64,000 nt of DNA from Sulfurimonas sp. HSL-1716 (GTDB taxonomy: Bacteria; Campylobacterota; Campylobacteria; Campylobacterales; Sulfurimonadaceae): assembly GCF_039645975.1 (NCBI RefSeq), contig NZ_CP147918.1:1612001-1676000 (forward strand), in the 5' to 3' direction. Shown here piece after piece: positions 33,159 through 43,601 of this stretch. Within the stretch, counting starts at the first letter, position 1. Each line of letters starts with the position of its first letter. The notes beneath the pieces are model-generated. The model searched no databases, was not told where the DNA came from, and worked only from the letters and a program-made list of their open reading frames with translations. The translations under genes were made by a program, and so were the position numbers.

Positions 33159-33605
33159 ATGTACATATCAACATATAATAGTTATATAAATCCTGTCGGA
33201 ACCTATAATAAACAAGAAACAGCTCCGCTAACAAAGCCGCAGACCAGTTTTAAAGAGCAGCTGTTATACAAGACCATAGATACATACAATGTTCCTAAGT
33301 CTTTTCCTATCGATTATATAAATAAAGAGAGTACATTTTTTAACAAACTTCGTATGCAGCAGGATATATCTTCAGATGAAGAGATATCAAAAAGTTTGGA
33401 TGAAAGCCGCTATGTAAGCAGTTTTAATATTTTAAAAAAGAGAGAAAGCGCGTATCAGCAGACCTCTTATAAGATAACGTCGCTGCAAAACGTCAAATAT
33501 ACCTTAGCACCCAAACTCGGCAGTATAGATTTTACTGCTCAAAAAGCCGATGCCGCCAATATCTACATTCAAAATGACGCATACTTTCATAAAAGAGCCG
33601 TTTAA
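33159..33605 (+). CDS. Orphan 148-residue protein
   Basis: I do not recognise a family. The protein is hydrophilic, rich in Ser, Tyr, Lys and Asn, with no signal peptide or membrane helix. The N terminus [14 protein letters not shown] is followed by a low-complexity, helix-poor region. The ATG at 33159 is chosen because the longer open frame overlaps the helicase start. No ribosome-binding site is visible, and a possible sigma-54 promoter would make the message leaderless. A flagellar or surface role would fit sigma-54 control but is conjecture. It overlaps the convergent pyrF by 4 bases. Confidence 0.55.
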   Translation: MYISTYNSYINPVGTYNKQETAPLTKPQTSFKEQLLYKTIDTYNVPKSFPIDYINKESTFFNKLRMQQDISSDEEISKSLDESRYVSSFNILKKRESAYQQTSYKITSLQNVKYTLAPKLGSIDFTAQKADAANIYIQNDAYFHKRAV

Positions 33606-34285
33606 AGTTTTCTTATTATCTTTTCAACGACCTCAGCCGGATTCTCGGCCATATAGATCGGACGGCCGACCACGATAAAATCAACCATTGCCGAATGCGC
33701 GTAGTCGATATCCGCAACACGCTGCTGATCGCCTGCATCTTCACCGAAGGGACGGATACCCGGTGTCAGGGTCATAAACTCTCTTGACGTTATGTTTTTG
33801 ATCGATTCGCTTTCAAATGCACTGCACACGACACCGTCAAGCCCGCTTTCATAAGCATCGTGCGCAAACTTGTCCGCTTTTTTTGCGATATTTTCGTTAT
33901 ACACATCCATAAACTCCTCCTCGTTAAAAGAAGTAAGTGCCGTTACGGCTAAGACGATAGGACGTTTTTCATATTTTTTCAGTCTCTGCATGACCGTGTT
34001 CATCGCACGTTTTCCCGCGCTTGCATGGACATTGAACATATCCACACCCAGCCCCATGATCGACTCGGCCGCATCAGCCATAGTATTTGGGATGTCATAA
34101 AGCTTCAGGTCCAAAAATATTTTAAAATCCGGGTTAATCGCTTTTATCGCTTTTATGAAATCAGCACCGTCGCGGATATATGAACGAAAACCGACCTTTA
34201 GCCAGACATCGTAATCTTTTATCTTTTCGACCAATGCCAGGTTTTCATCTTTGCTCGGCAGGTCCAGGGCAATACAAAGTTCCAT
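33602..34285 (-). CDS. pyrF: Orotidine-5'-phosphate decarboxylase
   Basis: Final enzyme of UMP synthesis, decarboxylating OMP to UMP. A 227-residue TIM barrel. N-terminal [13 protein letters not shown], the catalytic [13 protein letters not shown] (Asp-x-Lys-x2-Asp) near residue 57 and the phosphate-binding TPGIRPFG and FIVVGRPIY segments are visible. It precedes the phosphatase-like gene's end by 15 bases on the same strand. Confidence 0.97.
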   Translation of the reverse strand: MELCIALDLPSKDENLALVEKIKDYDVWLKVGFRSYIRDGADFIKAIKAINPDFKIFLDLKLYDIPNTMADAAESIMGLGVDMFNVHASAGKRAMNTVMQRLKKYEKRPIVLAVTALTSFNEEEFMDVYNENIAKKADKFAHDAYESGLDGVVCSAFESESIKNITSREFMTLTPGIRPFGEDAGDQQRVADIDYAHSAMVDFIVVGRPIYMAENPAEVVEKIIRKL

Positions 34286-34300
34286 CTTTTCTCTTTTATA

Positions 34301-34918
34301 TTATTTGTTCAATTGATTTATAGTCGCTTCTTCTCCGACTCTTCTCGGTTTGTAATGCATCAGAAAATCGCCTTTGCTTTTTCCGTCTGCAAAACTGCTT
34401 CTATATCCGAATCCTTGCACTAAAAACCTTGTCTTGGCTCTGGCATCCGCATTTTTCCATTTTTCATACTCTATTCTATAGATAGCGCTGTATATCTGCG
34501 CTCTGCCCGTTCCATGATAACAGTGGATAAGAACAGGATAACTTGCATTATTGTCCAACACCGAAAAAAACTTGCTCAGCGTCTCTTTTGTCGGAACTTG
34601 TCCCGAAGGGATGTTCACATGAACGACATTAGCGTTATTTTCTTCATCATATTTTTTTACGGCTGCCGCTTCTGCGTCTATATGCGCCTGTTTTCCAGGG
34701 TTTAATCTGTCTTGTACTCCGGGATCAAGGAGATCTATGACCGTCTTGATCTTGTACTCTTTTAAATAAGAGCCCAATTTATCGGGATTGATAAGTGCCG
34801 ATTTATACACTTTGTCTTTGCTTATCTCTTCAAAACGATAATTAAAATTCACATGCCATACATAATAAACACCGATAATCACGACTGCAAGGCCAAGTAG
34901 CTTAAGAAGTTTTTTCAC
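34301..34918 (-). CDS. Membrane-anchored protein-tyrosine-phosphatase-like protein
   Basis: A 205-residue protein with one N-terminal membrane helix (about 6-22) and a dual-specificity phosphatase fold. The P-loop is intact: His132-Cys133-x5-Arg139 in LIHCYHGTGRAQ. An upstream VIDLLDPG segment fits the family. It starts at GTG 34918 after an AGGAAAG ribosome-binding site. The substrate is unknown; tyrosine phosphate on envelope proteins or a small-molecule phosphate are both possible. It is co-directional with pyrF downstream. Confidence 0.85.
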   Translation of the reverse strand: MKKLLKLLGLAVVIIGVYYVWHVNFNYRFEEISKDKVYKSALINPDKLGSYLKEYKIKTVIDLLDPGVQDRLNPGKQAHIDAEAAAVKKYDEENNANVVHVNIPSGQVPTKETLSKFFSVLDNNASYPVLIHCYHGTGRAQIYSAIYRIEYEKWKNADARAKTRFLVQGFGYRSSFADGKSKGDFLMHYKPRRVGEEATINQLNK

Positions 34919-34981
34919 AAGTCTTTCCTAAAGATTAAGATCAAAAGAGAAATTGTATCAAAGTTTGATTAAGAAGAGTCG

Positions 34982-35006
34982 TCGGCATGTAAAATTTACA
35001 TGCCGA
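34982..35006. terminator. Stem-loop after acs
   Basis: A 12-bp perfect inverted repeat TCGGCATGTAAA / TTTACATGCCGA with a single base between the arms lies 5 bases beyond the acs stop. There is no T-run on the acs strand, so this is a possible 3'-end stabiliser or weak terminator. It contains the same TTTACATG word as the other palindromes in this window. Confidence 0.55.
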
Positions 35007-35011
35007 TTTGA

Positions 35012-36967
35012 TTACGCGTTTACCATTTTTTCGATTTTTTCGACCACGCTAGGATCTTCGAGAGTCGAAATATCCTGTGTTATTGCCTCGCCCTTGGCGA
35101 TAGAGCGGAGAATACGGCGCATGATTTTTCCAGAACGTGTTTTTGGCAATCCCGGAGCAAAAACGATATCGTCACATAAAGCGATATTGCCTATCTCTTT
35201 TTTGATGACATTGTTGATAGCTTTGAACTCCTCTAGTTCATCTGCGACCCCTTCGTCCGATTTGAGAACGATATAGGCAAATATCCCTTCGCCTTTTATC
35301 TCATGCGGTTTGCCTACAACTGCGACTTCAGCAACGTTAGGATGTTTTTTAATTGCCGCTTCGACCTCTGCTGTTCCCATTCTGTGTCCCGAAACATTGA
35401 TAACGTCATCCGTACGTCCGGTAATAGTGATATAACCGTCCGCATCGTAAACAGCGCCGTCACCCGTAAAATATACCGCTTTACCCTCTTTTTTAACATC
35501 ACCGAAATAAGATTTTACAAATCTCTCAGGATCGCCCCAGATACCTCTGATCATAGACGGCCACGGACGTGTTACACACATATAACCGCCTTCTCCCGCT
35601 TCTGTACGCTCTCCGGTCTGCGGATCAAGTATCTCCGCCATGATCCCCGGAAGCGGGTACGTGGCGCACGCAGGCTTGATAGGCGTAGCTCCCGGAAGAG
35701 GTGAAACGATATGTCCGCCCGTCTCAGTCTGCCAATAAGTATCCACGATCGCACATTTGGAATTACCGACCTCTTCATAATACCATTTCCATGCCGGAGG
35801 ATCGATCGGTTCTCCTACCGTTCCAAGAACTTTAAGACTCGAGATATCATATTTTGCAGGCTCATGTTCACCCGTCTTATGAAGTACGCGGATAGCCGTC
35901 GGCGCCGTATAAAACTGATTTATCTTGTACTCTTCTACCATTTTCCATGGACGACCTGCATCAGGATATGTCGGAACACCTTCGAACATTACCGTTGTAG
36001 CACCCATGGCAAGCGGTCCGTAGACGATATAGGTATGTCCCGTAATCCAGCCGACATCCGCCGTACACCAGTATGTATCATTCTCTTTAACATCGAAGAC
36101 CCATTCCATGGTCATTTGCGCCCAAAGAATATAACCTGCCTGGTTATGCTGTACACCTTTTGGTTTACCGGTCGAACCCGATGTATAAAGAAGGAAAAGC
36201 GGATCTTCGGCATCCATTACTTCAGGCTCGCATTTAGTGGATTGATGCTTGATGATCTCGTTGTAAGAATAGTCACGTCCCGCTACCCACTCGACATCTT
36301 CACCGTTTCTCTCCACGACTAAAACTTTTTTTACAGGAGTATCCCCGTTTAACGCTTCATCCACGACCGGTTTAAGCATATACGGTTTGTCCTTTCTAAA
36401 AGCACCGTCGGCCGTGATAACGACCTTTGCGTCTGCGTCGATGATTCTGTCACGAAGCGCTTCTGCCGAGAAGCCTCCAAACACGATGCTGTGGATCGCA
36501 CCGATTCTTGCACATGCGAGCATCGCATACGCCGCTTCAGGGATCATAGGCATATAGATAACGACACGATCGCCTTTTTTCACGCCGAACTCATTTTTTA
36601 GAAGATTTGCGAACTGATTTACATTGTAGTAAAGTTCCAAATATGTGATGATCTGCTTGTCGCCTCTGTCACCTTCAAAAATAATGGCCGCTTTGTTTTT
36701 ACGGGAGTTCAAATGACGATCGATACATTGCGCCGCGACATTGAGCTTCCCGCCTTCAAACCACTTTACAAACGGATAAGCACTCTCGTCCAGTACCGTG
36801 TCAAACGGTCTTATCCAATCGATCTTTTCCTTGGCAAAAGTTCCCCAAAACCCTTCATAATCTTCCATAGCGGCATCTTGCAGCGCTTGATATTCACACA
36901 TATTCTTGATTCTTGCAGTTTTTGCAAACTCTTTATTTGGTTTAAAAACAGGTTTTACTTCTGTCAT
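35012..36967 (-). CDS. acs: Acetate--CoA ligase
   Basis: AMP-forming acetyl-CoA synthetase of 651 residues, activating acetate for assimilation. The P-loop-like [14 protein letters not shown] near residue 266, YWQTETGGH near 415 and [31 protein letters not shown] near 497-527 are family signatures. The acetylation-site motif [11 protein letters not shown] with its Lys near 614 is present. It is the last gene of the leftward acetate operon and overlaps the exonuclease gene by 1 base. Confidence 0.97.
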   Translation of the reverse strand: MTEVKPVFKPNKEFAKTARIKNMCEYQALQDAAMEDYEGFWGTFAKEKIDWIRPFDTVLDESAYPFVKWFEGGKLNVAAQCIDRHLNSRKNKAAIIFEGDRGDKQIITYLELYYNVNQFANLLKNEFGVKKGDRVVIYMPMIPEAAYAMLACARIGAIHSIVFGGFSAEALRDRIIDADAKVVITADGAFRKDKPYMLKPVVDEALNGDTPVKKVLVVERNGEDVEWVAGRDYSYNEIIKHQSTKCEPEVMDAEDPLFLLYTSGSTGKPKGVQHNQAGYILWAQMTMEWVFDVKENDTYWCTADVGWITGHTYIVYGPLAMGATTVMFEGVPTYPDAGRPWKMVEEYKINQFYTAPTAIRVLHKTGEHEPAKYDISSLKVLGTVGEPIDPPAWKWYYEEVGNSKCAIVDTYWQTETGGHIVSPLPGATPIKPACATYPLPGIMAEILDPQTGERTEAGEGGYMCVTRPWPSMIRGIWGDPERFVKSYFGDVKKEGKAVYFTGDGAVYDADGYITITGRTDDVINVSGHRMGTAEVEAAIKKHPNVAEVAVVGKPHEIKGEGIFAYIVLKSDEGVADELEEFKAINNVIKKEIGNIALCDDIVFAPGLPKTRSGKIMRRILRSIAKGEAITQDISTLEDPSVVEKIEKMVNA

Positions 36968-37590
36968 TATTTTTTTCTCCTTGAATTAAGTTTTAAATAT
37001 ATCATAGCTGTCATGATCGCGTCATTGACGGCATTATGAGCACCCATGTTAGGTAAATTACAATTTTTTAAGATTGTATCAAAGCGTAAATCAATATTTC
37101 CTTGCGGTATCAAGGTAATCGTCTGTTCAAAATAGATTTCAGAAACCTCGATCATACTATTGGGCAGAGTTACGCCTATCATCGGTTTTATATACTTGTT
37201 GATCATCTCTACGTCGAATTCTAAATAATACCCTATTAAAGTTCTTGCTCCTATAAATCGCAAAAATTCTTTAACGGCGGCTTCGGGACTTTTCGCACTC
37301 ATAAGATCGCACTCCCTTATGCGGTGAATGGCGATGCTCTTGGAAGAGATATCTTTGGAGTTTTTAAGATAGACCTCAAAAGTTTGCGAAGTCAATATTT
37401 TATTATCTTTTATCTTAACCGCTCCAATGGAGAGTATTTCGTCTTTTTTTGGATCAAGTCCCGTCGTTTCCGTATCAAACACGACAAATTCTCCGCTTGT
37501 ATCCTCATCAAATAAAAAGGAGAACTCTTTATCTGTGAGATTTGACAAATTTTTATCTCTTTTCCATTTTTTAAATAAAGAAAAAAACAT
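36967..37590 (-). CDS. DnaQ-like 3'-5' exonuclease
   Basis: A 207-residue DEDDh exonuclease. Exo I is [24 protein letters not shown] (about residues 36-58), Exo II is [13 protein letters not shown], and Exo III is the HNAVNDA region near 188. Genes like this recur between a DUF294 protein and acs or actP in other proteobacterial acetate loci, as I recall. The role there is not known. It overlaps both neighbours by 1 base. Confidence 0.88.
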   Translation of the reverse strand: MFFSLFKKWKRDKNLSNLTDKEFSFLFDEDTSGEFVVFDTETTGLDPKKDEILSIGAVKIKDNKILTSQTFEVYLKNSKDISSKSIAIHRIRECDLMSAKSPEAAVKEFLRFIGARTLIGYYLEFDVEMINKYIKPMIGVTLPNSMIEVSEIYFEQTITLIPQGNIDLRFDTILKNCNLPNMGAHNAVNDAIMTAMIYLKLNSRRKK

Positions 37591-39404
37591 CAGCCGACCA
37601 TATTGAGATGGAAATGAAAAATCATAAATTTTTTAAACTTGTTTACGACTTTAAAGCTGTCTTTTAAAAGATCGATGTCGATCTTTTGCAAGTTGTTTGG
37701 ATTGATGTAGTTTATCTCTTCCATGTTCTTTGCTTCAAGCATCGCTTTTAACCTTATGGACGACAATGTGTCAAAACACTCTATAAGCTCCGTAGCGAAC
37801 GTTTTATCGAAGATACCTTTATTGTTTAAGGCTTTGATCCTCTCTATAGTGTTTGTCACATCGACTTTATACTCCAGCGATAATGTCCTTATCCCGTGAA
37901 CCAGGGCAAATATACCTCCTTTTTTTAAATCAAGTTTATTGTGATGGCTTTTTTCCAGTACAAAGCCCCAGATCAGCGAAAGTGGCGTCTCAAAGTTAAG
38001 TACCGCTTTTGCGATATGCGCCAAGACATCGTCCCTGGCATTGAAACTCTCGAAGAGATAGTTCTTAAGCCCTTCAAGCAGGGTTTTGTCGCCGCTCACA
38101 CATTTCGCATCCAAAAAGATGCTCAGGTTCTGCAGGTTTGTTTCATCCAGCGTCACTATCCATTCATCGATCAAAGATCTGTATCTGGCTTCATCACGCC
38201 TGTAAAACTCATTGCTTACCATGACGTTTCCTTTGCAAGACGGAAAACCGATATCCAGCAGAAACTTGTTAAGCTTCATCATAGGCTGAGCAAAGAGCTG
38301 TGCATCCACACCCTCTTTTATGATCAAAGCATTGTCCTGATCGGTCTTTATGATCTGCTCTTCTCTGCCTTCTGAACCCATGACGATAAGTGCGCATTTG
38401 TTCCGCAGTTCTTCATCGACGCACATCTCAAAGACTTTTTTGTATATTTTGGTGTTGAGCGTCGATATCAGCTTTGTGATATATCTCGCCTTCACGCCTT
38501 TGGCATCAAGCGAAAGTATAATGTTTTTCAGATCTTGCTGCAGATTTTTAAGATCGTCTACACTTTTTGCCTTGTCTATCTGGACTGCGACAAGATGCGA
38601 ATGGTTTGCGAAATAACTAAGCAGATCCAACTGCTCCAATACGCCTTTAACCTCGCCTTCATCGAATACCACGACCCTTTTTATGCTGTTGTGCGTCATA
38701 AGCAAAAGTGCATTGAACAGAAAATCGTTTATATCTATGCCGATAACGTTCTTAGTCGCTATGCGTATGATCGGTTCTTCTACTCCTGTCCCGCCTAAGA
38801 GCACTTTTTCTTTCAGGTTCGTATCTGTCACGATAGCATAGCCGTTTTGGGATCTTACGAGTATCACGCTTGCTTTGAGCTCTTTTTGCTTCTTTAAAGA
38901 ATCGTAAATGCTTGCAGCCTCATCGACTATACAGGCGTTATGAAGATAGATTTCGCTTACTTTTGAGATCAAGAACGGGGTCAGATCGCTTTGGGTATGA
39001 TACTCTTTTAGCTGCTGATGACGGGTCACGAAATCCTGCAGGAAATAGCCTTGGACATCTTTGTTCTCCAAAAGGGCTATAAAATCCTCTTTTTTCAGCT
39101 CGTAACATATCAGGTCTTCGTCAACTATGAATCTCCCTTCGGTTTTTCCGTAGATGAGAGCATCCGCGTCAAAGCTGTCGCCGGAACTGAAAAAACTATG
39201 TATCTCATCATCGACATACTCCTTGACGGTGCCTTTGATGATAATATAAAATGCGATCGAGGGAATGTTTTTTGAGAATAGAAGAGTGTCTTTAGGGTAG
39301 TAGGCAATATCCATTTTGTTCATAAGATCGTCCAGCACGGACGAACTGAGCAGTTCAAAAGGATGGATGGACTCGATAAGTTTTCTTTGATCAAGTATGC
39401 TCAA
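37590..39404 (-). CDS. cNMP-binding / CBS / DUF294 nucleotidyltransferase-like signalling protein
   Basis: A cytoplasmic multidomain protein of about 604 residues. An N-terminal cyclic-nucleotide-binding-like barrel covers about 10-115 and paired CBS domains about 140-270. The DUF294 nucleotidyltransferase core carries VMGSEGREEQIIKTDQDNALI near 345-365, followed by a helical substrate-binding C terminus. I choose TTG 39404 (SILDQRKLIESIHPFELLS) because AGGAGAGG sits just upstream; an in-frame ATG at 39452 would add 16 residues. It lies between actP and the exonuclease. A regulatory role in acetate metabolism is inferred from context. Confidence 0.85.
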   Translation of the reverse strand: MSILDQRKLIESIHPFELLSSSVLDDLMNKMDIAYYPKDTLLFSKNIPSIAFYIIIKGTVKEYVDDEIHSFFSSGDSFDADALIYGKTEGRFIVDEDLICYELKKEDFIALLENKDVQGYFLQDFVTRHQQLKEYHTQSDLTPFLISKVSEIYLHNACIVDEAASIYDSLKKQKELKASVILVRSQNGYAIVTDTNLKEKVLLGGTGVEEPIIRIATKNVIGIDINDFLFNALLLMTHNSIKRVVVFDEGEVKGVLEQLDLLSYFANHSHLVAVQIDKAKSVDDLKNLQQDLKNIILSLDAKGVKARYITKLISTLNTKIYKKVFEMCVDEELRNKCALIVMGSEGREEQIIKTDQDNALIIKEGVDAQLFAQPMMKLNKFLLDIGFPSCKGNVMVSNEFYRRDEARYRSLIDEWIVTLDETNLQNLSIFLDAKCVSGDKTLLEGLKNYLFESFNARDDVLAHIAKAVLNFETPLSLIWGFVLEKSHHNKLDLKKGGIFALVHGIRTLSLEYKVDVTNTIERIKALNNKGIFDKTFATELIECFDTLSSIRLKAMLEAKNMEEINYINPNNLQKIDIDLLKDSFKVVNKFKKFMIFHFHLNMVG

Positions 39405-39460
39405 TGCACCTCTCCTAAAAGATATGGCGCATGAAGAGAAGTCTCCATGCACTTTTTTTG

Positions 39461-41125
39461 CTAATGTTCACTGGCACCTTCTGCACCGATACCTGTCTGG
39501 CTTCTGATATATTGAGCTTCAAAAGCCTCTCTTTCGGCTTTAGCCTCTTCAGAGTTGTCAGTGACCGAGAAGATATATATCCCGATAAATGCGACCACTA
39601 CTGAAAAGAGCGCCGGATATTTATACGGGAATATCGCATGCGCGTTTCCAAGTATCTGTACCCAAACGATCGGTCCGAGAATAACGAGAAGTACCGCAGT
39701 AGCAAGTCCCAGACTTCCGCCTATCACCGCACCGCGGGTAGTAAGTTTTTTCCAGTACATAGAAAGGAAAAGGATCGGAAAGTTCGCAGAAGCAGCGATG
39801 GCAAAAGCAAGACCGACGACAAATGCGATATTTTGTTTCTCAAACGCGATACCCATGATGATAGCCACGACACCAAGAGCCACGGTAGCTATTTTGGAAA
39901 CTCTCATCTCTGTTATACCGTCGACTTGACCTTTTTTGAATACCGAAGCGTAAAGGTCATGAGATATCGCAGATGCACCTGCCAATGTCAGACCTGAAAC
40001 GACTGCCAATATTGTAGCAAATGCCACAGCCGAGATAAAGCCTAGGAAGAAATCTCCGCCGACCGCATGACTCAGGTGGATCGCCGCCATGTTGTTTCCT
40101 CCAAGGATAGGGAAACCGCCGCTTACTGCTTGTTTTGCCGTATCCAGATAATGAGGATTTTTAAATACCAATACGATAGCACCAAAACCGATGATGAACG
40201 TCAAGATATAAAAATATCCGATAAAACCTGTCGCGAAGAAAACGGATTTTCTTGCTTCTTTCGCATCGCCGACGGTAAAAAATCTCATCAAGATATGAGG
40301 AAGTCCCGCCGTACCGAACATCAGTGCCACTGCCAGAGAGATCGCCGATACAGGATCACTTACAAGTCCGCCCGGGCTCATAATAGACGCACCTTTTAAC
40401 TCTGTTGCGTGAGAGAAAAGCGTCGAGAAACTAAAGTCGTAATGCGCCATAACGGCGATCGCCATGAACGTAGCACCCGCCAAAAGTAAAAACGCTTTTA
40501 CGATCTGTACCCAGGTAGTTGCAAGCATACCTCCAAACGTCACGTAAAGTACCATTAATACTCCGACGAGGATAACGGCCACTTCATAATGAAGCCCGAA
40601 AAGAAGCTGGATAAGTTTACCCGAACCGACCATCTGTGCGATCAAATACAAAATAACCGTCGCAATAGAACCAAACGCCGCCAAAGTACGGATAGGCCCT
40701 TGACGGAGTCTGTATGACGCAACGTCTGCGAATGTATATTTTCCAAGGTTTCTAAGCGGTTCTGCGATCATAAAAAGAATGACCGGCCAGCCGACAAGAA
40801 AACCGATGGAATAAATAAGCCCGTCATATCCTTTTAGGTAGACAAGACCGGAAATTCCTAAAAATGACGCCGCAGACATATAATCGCCCGCAATAGCCAT
40901 ACCGTTTTGAAAACCTGTTATGCCGCCGCCTGCAGTGTAAAAATCTTTTGCACTTTTCGTTCTCTTGGCTGCCCAGTAAGTGATACCCAGAGTAGCTCCG
41001 ACAAAGATAACGAACATCACAATGGCAGAAATGTTTAGTGCCTGTTTTTGCACCTCGCCCTGAATCGCTTCTGAAGCAAAAAGAGCCACACCCGAAAGTG
41101 CTAAAAATGTAAATATTCTATTCAT
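39461..41125 (-). CDS. actP: Cation/acetate symporter ActP
   Basis: Inner-membrane sodium:solute symporter of 554 residues with about 13-14 membrane helices. A signal-like first segment is followed by [42 protein letters not shown] (the latter half about residues 67-95), typical of ActP. It overlaps the DUF485 gene by 4 bases. The acs gene in the same operon supports acetate as the substrate. Confidence 0.93.
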   Translation of the reverse strand: MNRIFTFLALSGVALFASEAIQGEVQKQALNISAIVMFVIFVGATLGITYWAAKRTKSAKDFYTAGGGITGFQNGMAIAGDYMSAASFLGISGLVYLKGYDGLIYSIGFLVGWPVILFMIAEPLRNLGKYTFADVASYRLRQGPIRTLAAFGSIATVILYLIAQMVGSGKLIQLLFGLHYEVAVILVGVLMVLYVTFGGMLATTWVQIVKAFLLLAGATFMAIAVMAHYDFSFSTLFSHATELKGASIMSPGGLVSDPVSAISLAVALMFGTAGLPHILMRFFTVGDAKEARKSVFFATGFIGYFYILTFIIGFGAIVLVFKNPHYLDTAKQAVSGGFPILGGNNMAAIHLSHAVGGDFFLGFISAVAFATILAVVSGLTLAGASAISHDLYASVFKKGQVDGITEMRVSKIATVALGVVAIIMGIAFEKQNIAFVVGLAFAIAASANFPILFLSMYWKKLTTRGAVIGGSLGLATAVLLVILGPIVWVQILGNAHAIFPYKYPALFSVVVAFIGIYIFSVTDNSEEAKAEREAFEAQYIRSQTGIGAEGASEH

Positions 41126-41439
41126 CCGTTGTCCTTTATAGAATTTTTGATCTTGTTTGACAGATCGTCAAACTCGCCGTTGGCTCTTTTTGTGTATATA
41201 CCCGTAAGGATAAATGCAAATACGATGACCGCCATACCGATAGGAATCCCTACCGTAGTAACGGAATCAGACGACAGAGGAACAGCCAAAAGTGACGGAT
41301 CGAATGCAATCGTCAGGATAAATGCAAAATACACGACCAGCATCGCCATGGTCAGCTTTAGCGAAAAAGACCCTCTTTTTGCTACCAGCTCTTTGTAATT
41401 GGGATCGTTTTTAATCTGATCTACAAGTTCTTTTTTCAT
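41122..41439 (-). CDS. DUF485 membrane protein (YjcH-like)
   Basis: A 105-residue protein with two membrane helices (about 27-48 and 60-85) and the family opening [14 protein letters not shown]485 proteins almost always precede actP, as here, and may assist the symporter. It overlaps actP by 4 bases and follows the porin by 16 bases. Confidence 0.9.
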   Translation of the reverse strand: MKKELVDQIKNDPNYKELVAKRGSFSLKLTMAMLVVYFAFILTIAFDPSLLAVPLSSDSVTTVGIPIGMAVIVFAFILTGIYTKRANGEFDDLSNKIKNSIKDNG

Positions 41440-41455
41440 GATCTGTTTCCTTATA

Positions 41456-42799
41456 TTAGAAATTATAGTTAACTATAAATCTGTATTCGTCCCAGCCCGT
41501 GTCACCTGAGGCAGTTTCTGCAAATTTTCTCGGGAAGTTCCCGCGTAAACGCAGTTGAAGATTTTTCACGACTTCCGGATTATATATGATATCAAAACCT
41601 GGTTCGGTTGCGGTGCGTGCTATGCCGTAACCGCTGTTTGCATCCATGTCAAAAGATGTATAATAAGCAGTCGCTTTTACGTTCGCGCCCAGATCTTTGA
41701 AGTTGTACGTAGCCGCCACTTTTGCCGCTTTCGTACCTGCAATGAACTGATGACGAGTCACCATACCTTGCGTATATGCAGGCATACCGCCCCATGGAGT
41801 GATGATAGCGTTTGCAAGTCCTCCGGCCGCTGCTTCTGCTGCATTGTTCGCACCTGTTTGGGAATACGCCACGTATGCCGTTAGGTTTTCGACTTTGGCA
41901 CCGAATTTCGCGCCCCAGTACATCCCGTCCACTTTTCCGGCCAGTTTATCTCCGACCTCATCCTCTTTTATGAACTGAGCCGAAAAAAACGGATGAATCT
42001 TATCTGTCAAAAGACATTTCCATGAAAGATCGACTTGGCCGTATACCGCATTTAAGATGTCGTATGCATAGTAGTCCCATACCTGAGCTTTTATGTTTTT
42101 GTTGGGTGCATAAGTTGCCGATGCGACACTTACACCGTCAGTCGATTGCCCGATCGCGTATTCGCCCATTTTTACAAAATCGCCCACTTGATTCTGCGGA
42201 TCGACATACGAATAACCGGATGTTACGGAAAGTAATTGGTTTGCCACAGAAGTGTTAGTGTATACACGCCCGAACGTTCCTTGAGCGAATTTTGTTACAT
42301 GTCCGGCTATCAAAGTAGTATTTGGGATATCGGTATTGATAAGCAGATAGGCTTCAAAAAGGTTTGGAAGCATTCTCGCATCATCCGAACCTGCCAGCGG
42401 CGTATCGAGTTTTTGGCGTCCGCCTTTAAACGTCGTTTTGCCGTATTTGTATTGAACGTAAGCCTCTCCAAGGATCGAATAACCGTCGTTGTTTTTGCCA
42501 AACAGCGTCGCGTCTATCGTCGGTGATGACGCTATACGGTTCGTAGTATAAAGCGCCGTACCGAAGCTCAATCCCTCATAATCGGCTGTCTCAAACTTCA
42601 AATGCCCGCCGAGCGCCGTACCGTTACGGTGTAAAGTATTTCCCGCGCTCCCCTGATATTCGCGGTCGATAGAAAACATACGGATCTGTCCGCTGACTTT
42701 TCCGTCTTTAAACATAGAACTCATATCTTCGGCTGCAAACGTATTTACAGAACCAAGGAATCCAACTGCAATCAAACTAATCGCTAAGCTTTTTTTCAT
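41456..42799 (-). CDS. Outer-membrane porin, OprD/Opr-like
   Basis: A 447-residue beta-barrel protein with a signal peptide (about 1-22, ending FAAED) and alternating aromatic/polar strands through to the terminal NYNF. The early KVSGQIRMFSIDREYQGSAG and LGGHLKFETADYEGLSFG segments resemble OprD-family porins of Campylobacterota. It is the first gene of the acetate operon, so small-carboxylate uptake across the outer membrane is likely. The 145-base region upstream holds the promoter; I see no confident -10/-35 pair. Confidence 0.8.
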   Translation of the reverse strand: MKKSLAISLIAVGFLGSVNTFAAEDMSSMFKDGKVSGQIRMFSIDREYQGSAGNTLHRNGTALGGHLKFETADYEGLSFGTALYTTNRIASSPTIDATLFGKNNDGYSILGEAYVQYKYGKTTFKGGRQKLDTPLAGSDDARMLPNLFEAYLLINTDIPNTTLIAGHVTKFAQGTFGRVYTNTSVANQLLSVTSGYSYVDPQNQVGDFVKMGEYAIGQSTDGVSVASATYAPNKNIKAQVWDYYAYDILNAVYGQVDLSWKCLLTDKIHPFFSAQFIKEDEVGDKLAGKVDGMYWGAKFGAKVENLTAYVAYSQTGANNAAEAAAGGLANAIITPWGGMPAYTQGMVTRHQFIAGTKAAKVAATYNFKDLGANVKATAYYTSFDMDANSGYGIARTATEPGFDIIYNPEVVKNLQLRLRGNFPRKFAETASGDTGWDEYRFIVNYNF

Positions 42800-42944
42800 C
42801 TCACATTCTCCTTGTTATACCTGTCGGTATTAATCTAAACAGCATAATGGTATGTGACAAAAATAGCGTGAACGTAGCAATGATAAAAATAGAGTGTTAT
42901 ATTTTGGGATTTTTTTTAATTGTGTATATCGGTAACAATGTACT

Positions 42945-43601
42945 TTACGGTTTGTCTATCATATAGCCCATCCCACGGACATTGATGATCACATCTTCTT
43001 GCATAGATTTTTTTAGGCGGCTTACTTCTGCGCGTATGGTGGCATTATCGACTATCTGCTCGTCCCATACATATATAGTAAACTGTTCAAAATCGACAAT
43101 CCTTCCCCTGTTTCTAGCTAGAAGATCAATAATCTGGGATTGTCTTTTGGTAAGTATCTGAGGGTATCCGTTAAAAAGAAGCGTATTGTGTTCCTGATCG
43201 TAACTATAGTTTTTCGACAGACGCAGATGGACTCTTGGGACCTCGTTTGAAAGCATCACTCTGTCAAGACGCAGGGCAAGTTCTTTTAGATGGAACGGTT
43301 TTTTCAGGTAATCGTAACATCCGAGATTGTAGGCACGGGAGATATCTTCTATATCCACAAGTGCACTGATGTAGATGGTCGGTACATGGATTTTGAGCTC
43401 ATGCAGTTTTTCTAAAAAAGTAAGTCCGTCCATCCCCGGTACGTTTATATCCAGGATAAGCAGATCGTAACTGTTCTTTTTTAGCGCTTCAAACGCTTTG
43501 AGCCCGTCAAAATAGGTATCTACCTTGTGCCCTTCCGCTTCCAAAAACTCCTGTATGGATTCATTTAACATCACTTCGTCTTCTAGCAGCAGTATCTTCA
43601 T
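42945..43601 (-). CDS. OmpR-family response regulator
   Basis: A 218-residue regulator. The receiver domain covers about 1-115, with LLLEDE acidic residues, phospho-acceptor Asp in LLILDINVPGMDG (near residue 50) and Lys in YLKKPF. A winged-helix DNA-binding domain follows (LTKRQSQIIDLLARNRGRIV ... VRGMGYMID). I prefer ATG 43601 over a GTG one codon upstream. It overlaps the kinase stop by 1 base and stands directly upstream of the acetate operon, which is its most likely target (inference). Confidence 0.92.
   Translation of the reverse strand: MKILLLEDEVMLNESIQEFLEAEGHKVDTYFDGLKAFEALKKNSYDLLILDINVPGMDGLTFLEKLHELKIHVPTIYISALVDIEDISRAYNLGCYDYLKKPFHLKELALRLDRVMLSNEVPRVHLRLSKNYSYDQEHNTLLFNGYPQILTKRQSQIIDLLARNRGRIVDFEQFTIYVWDEQIVDNATIRAEVSRLKKSMQEDVIINVRGMGYMIDKP

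Noticed and set aside
33101-33166. 22-residue extension of the DEAD-box helicase
   Set aside because: No similarity to helicase N termini, and it overlaps the divergent orphan gene start; MSHKSFTSL at 33100 fits better.
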